From DALYLB01 sp964468345 (GTDB lineage: Bacteria > Acidobacteriota > Blastocatellia > RBC074): 64,000 nucleotides of DNA. Under the pieces are notes generated by a model that worked only from the letters and a program-made list of their open reading frames with translations, ran no database searches and was not told the origin of the DNA. Both the position numbers and the translations under genes were made by a program. Positions 63,403 to 64,000 of the stretch are shown piece by piece; within the stretch, counting starts at the first letter, position 1; each line of letters opens with the position of its first letter. The DNA lies in assembly GCA_964468345.1 (NCBI GenBank), contig CAYXVZ010000001.1, forward strand, positions 186,001 to 250,000. The letters run 5' to 3'.

Positions 63403-64000
63403 ATGGATCAACTGAAATTCTCTCTCGGTCCCTATGAATTATTCTCTTCCATTCTCGCAGGCGCGCCGCAGCTTCTCTGCCTGTTGCTGTTATATCGTCC
63501 CATCTCGGGAATGGCGGAACTGCTTCCCATCATCAAAGACAATTCTTCGTTTTCCATCGCCGCAACAATCATCCTGAGTTGCTATCTGCTCGGCAGCCTC
63601 TCATCGGGAATCACCTGGAACTATTTTTTGTTCCTGTGCTGGCTGTTCGGCGTCGATTACAGCTATTTTGGGAAAGTCGTGCTGCAGAAAATGGCGGAGA
63701 TCAAATCCAATCCAGAGAGGATGTCAGCGGAGTCGCTCGATTTCGAAGAGCGGCTGGCGGTGCTCCTGCTAAAAAAGATTGGTTCGATCGAAGCCCTGGG
63801 CATGCTCGATGCGCGCCTGATTCCATATCTTCGTCTTCATTCCCTGCCTACGATTTCCGTGGTCGAAACCTATCTCGCCCAGCATATTATGCTGCGAGCG
63901 CTTTCCTTCGGTTTCCTGCTGCTGACAATCGTGCTCGCCATCAATATCTTTCGCGTGCCCGTCTTCCGCTTTGAACAGATCCTGATGTTGCTGGGCGCGT
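63403..64000 (+). CDS. Membrane protein following the CHAT protease, cut by the right window edge
   Basis: An open frame from ATG at 63403 runs off the window with no stop (at least 199 residues). It starts MDQLKFSLGPYELFSSILAG, then has membrane segments near 16-33 (SILAGAPQLLCLLLLY), 50-80 (FSIAATIILSCYLLG and YFLFLCWLFGVDYSYFG), and 165-186 (LSFGFLLLTIVLAINIF). Between about 85 and 160 is a soluble charged loop (KMAEIKSNPERMSAESLDFE). The family is not recognised. It lies 27 bases after the CHAT gene, so it is probably co-expressed and could be a membrane target or effector of the protease (inference). Confidence 0.7.
   Translation, partial: MDQLKFSLGPYELFSSILAGAPQLLCLLLLYRPISGMAELLPIIKDNSSFSIAATIILSCYLLGSLSSGITWNYFLFLCWLFGVDYSYFGKVVLQKMAEIKSNPERMSAESLDFEERLAVLLLKKIGSIEALGMLDARLIPYLRLHSLPTISVVETYLAQHIMLRALSFGFLLLTIVLAINIFRVPVFRFEQILMLLGA

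Overview
The window looks like a chromosomal piece of an Acidobacteriota-type bacterium (moderately high GC, Gram-negative envelope). The main support is a protein with two copies of the TIGR03437 C-terminal motif (PLLYVGPNQINFQVP-like), typical of Solibacter-type genomes. Weaker support comes from a hemC-hemD fusion, paired CxxCH/copper-monooxygenase-like proteins, a TPR-CHAT protein and a ThuA/serine-hydrolase pair. This placement is inference; no 16S or ribosomal protein gene is present.

Layout. 1-2.6 kb: an S55 (SpoIVB-type) peptidase running off the left edge, mobA, a membrane-anchored redoxin, and an unlisted 59-aa secreted four-cysteine peptide gene. 3.2-7.6 kb: uvrA, a WaaE/KdtX-like glycosyltransferase and an RfbF-type cytidylyltransferase. 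7.7-10.2 kb: a cytochrome/copper-monooxygenase-like protein and a paralogue that has lost all the copper ligands. 10.4-16.8 kb: DUF58/MoxR pair, hemC-hemD fusion, DUF4870 protein, NtrC-type regulator. 16.9-19.9 kb (minus strand): ECF sigma factor, zinc-type anti-sigma factor, ExbD, TonB. 20.3-25.3 kb: a 1179-aa secreted repeat protein and a soluble PAS-chemoreceptor.

25.4-55.6 kb is one long plus-strand surface-polysaccharide locus of 24 genes, many overlapping by 1-14 bases. It encodes an ABC exporter (Wzm/Wzt with a C-terminal sugar-binding extension), a nonulosonic (sialic-type) acid module neuB-neuC-neuA, three different AsnB-type amidotransferases, nine further recognisable glycosyltransferase or GT-like genes, a GT2-methyltransferase fusion, acyl and methyl transferases, an O-antigen-ligase-like protein and a CapK-like ligase with a GNAT enzyme. 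The simplest reading is an ABC-exported, ligase-attached O-antigen or capsule containing a CMP-activated nonulosonate, with amidated sugars as an inference from AsnB.

55.8-59.0 kb (minus strand): ThuA protein, class C beta-lactamase-like hydrolase, TIGR03437 protein. Then tRNA-Cys(GCA). 59.8 kb to the right edge: a small Cys-rich anti-sigma-like protein, a TPR-CHAT protease with intact His/Cys, and a membrane protein cut by the edge.

The clearest unexplained structure is a set of large fold-back (inverted) repeats and word-like repeats confined to spacers or gene ends: 11.72, 16.76, 19.04, 40.14, 43.72, 50.46 and 55.65 kb. One has a perfect 35-bp stem, and two share a 25-base word.
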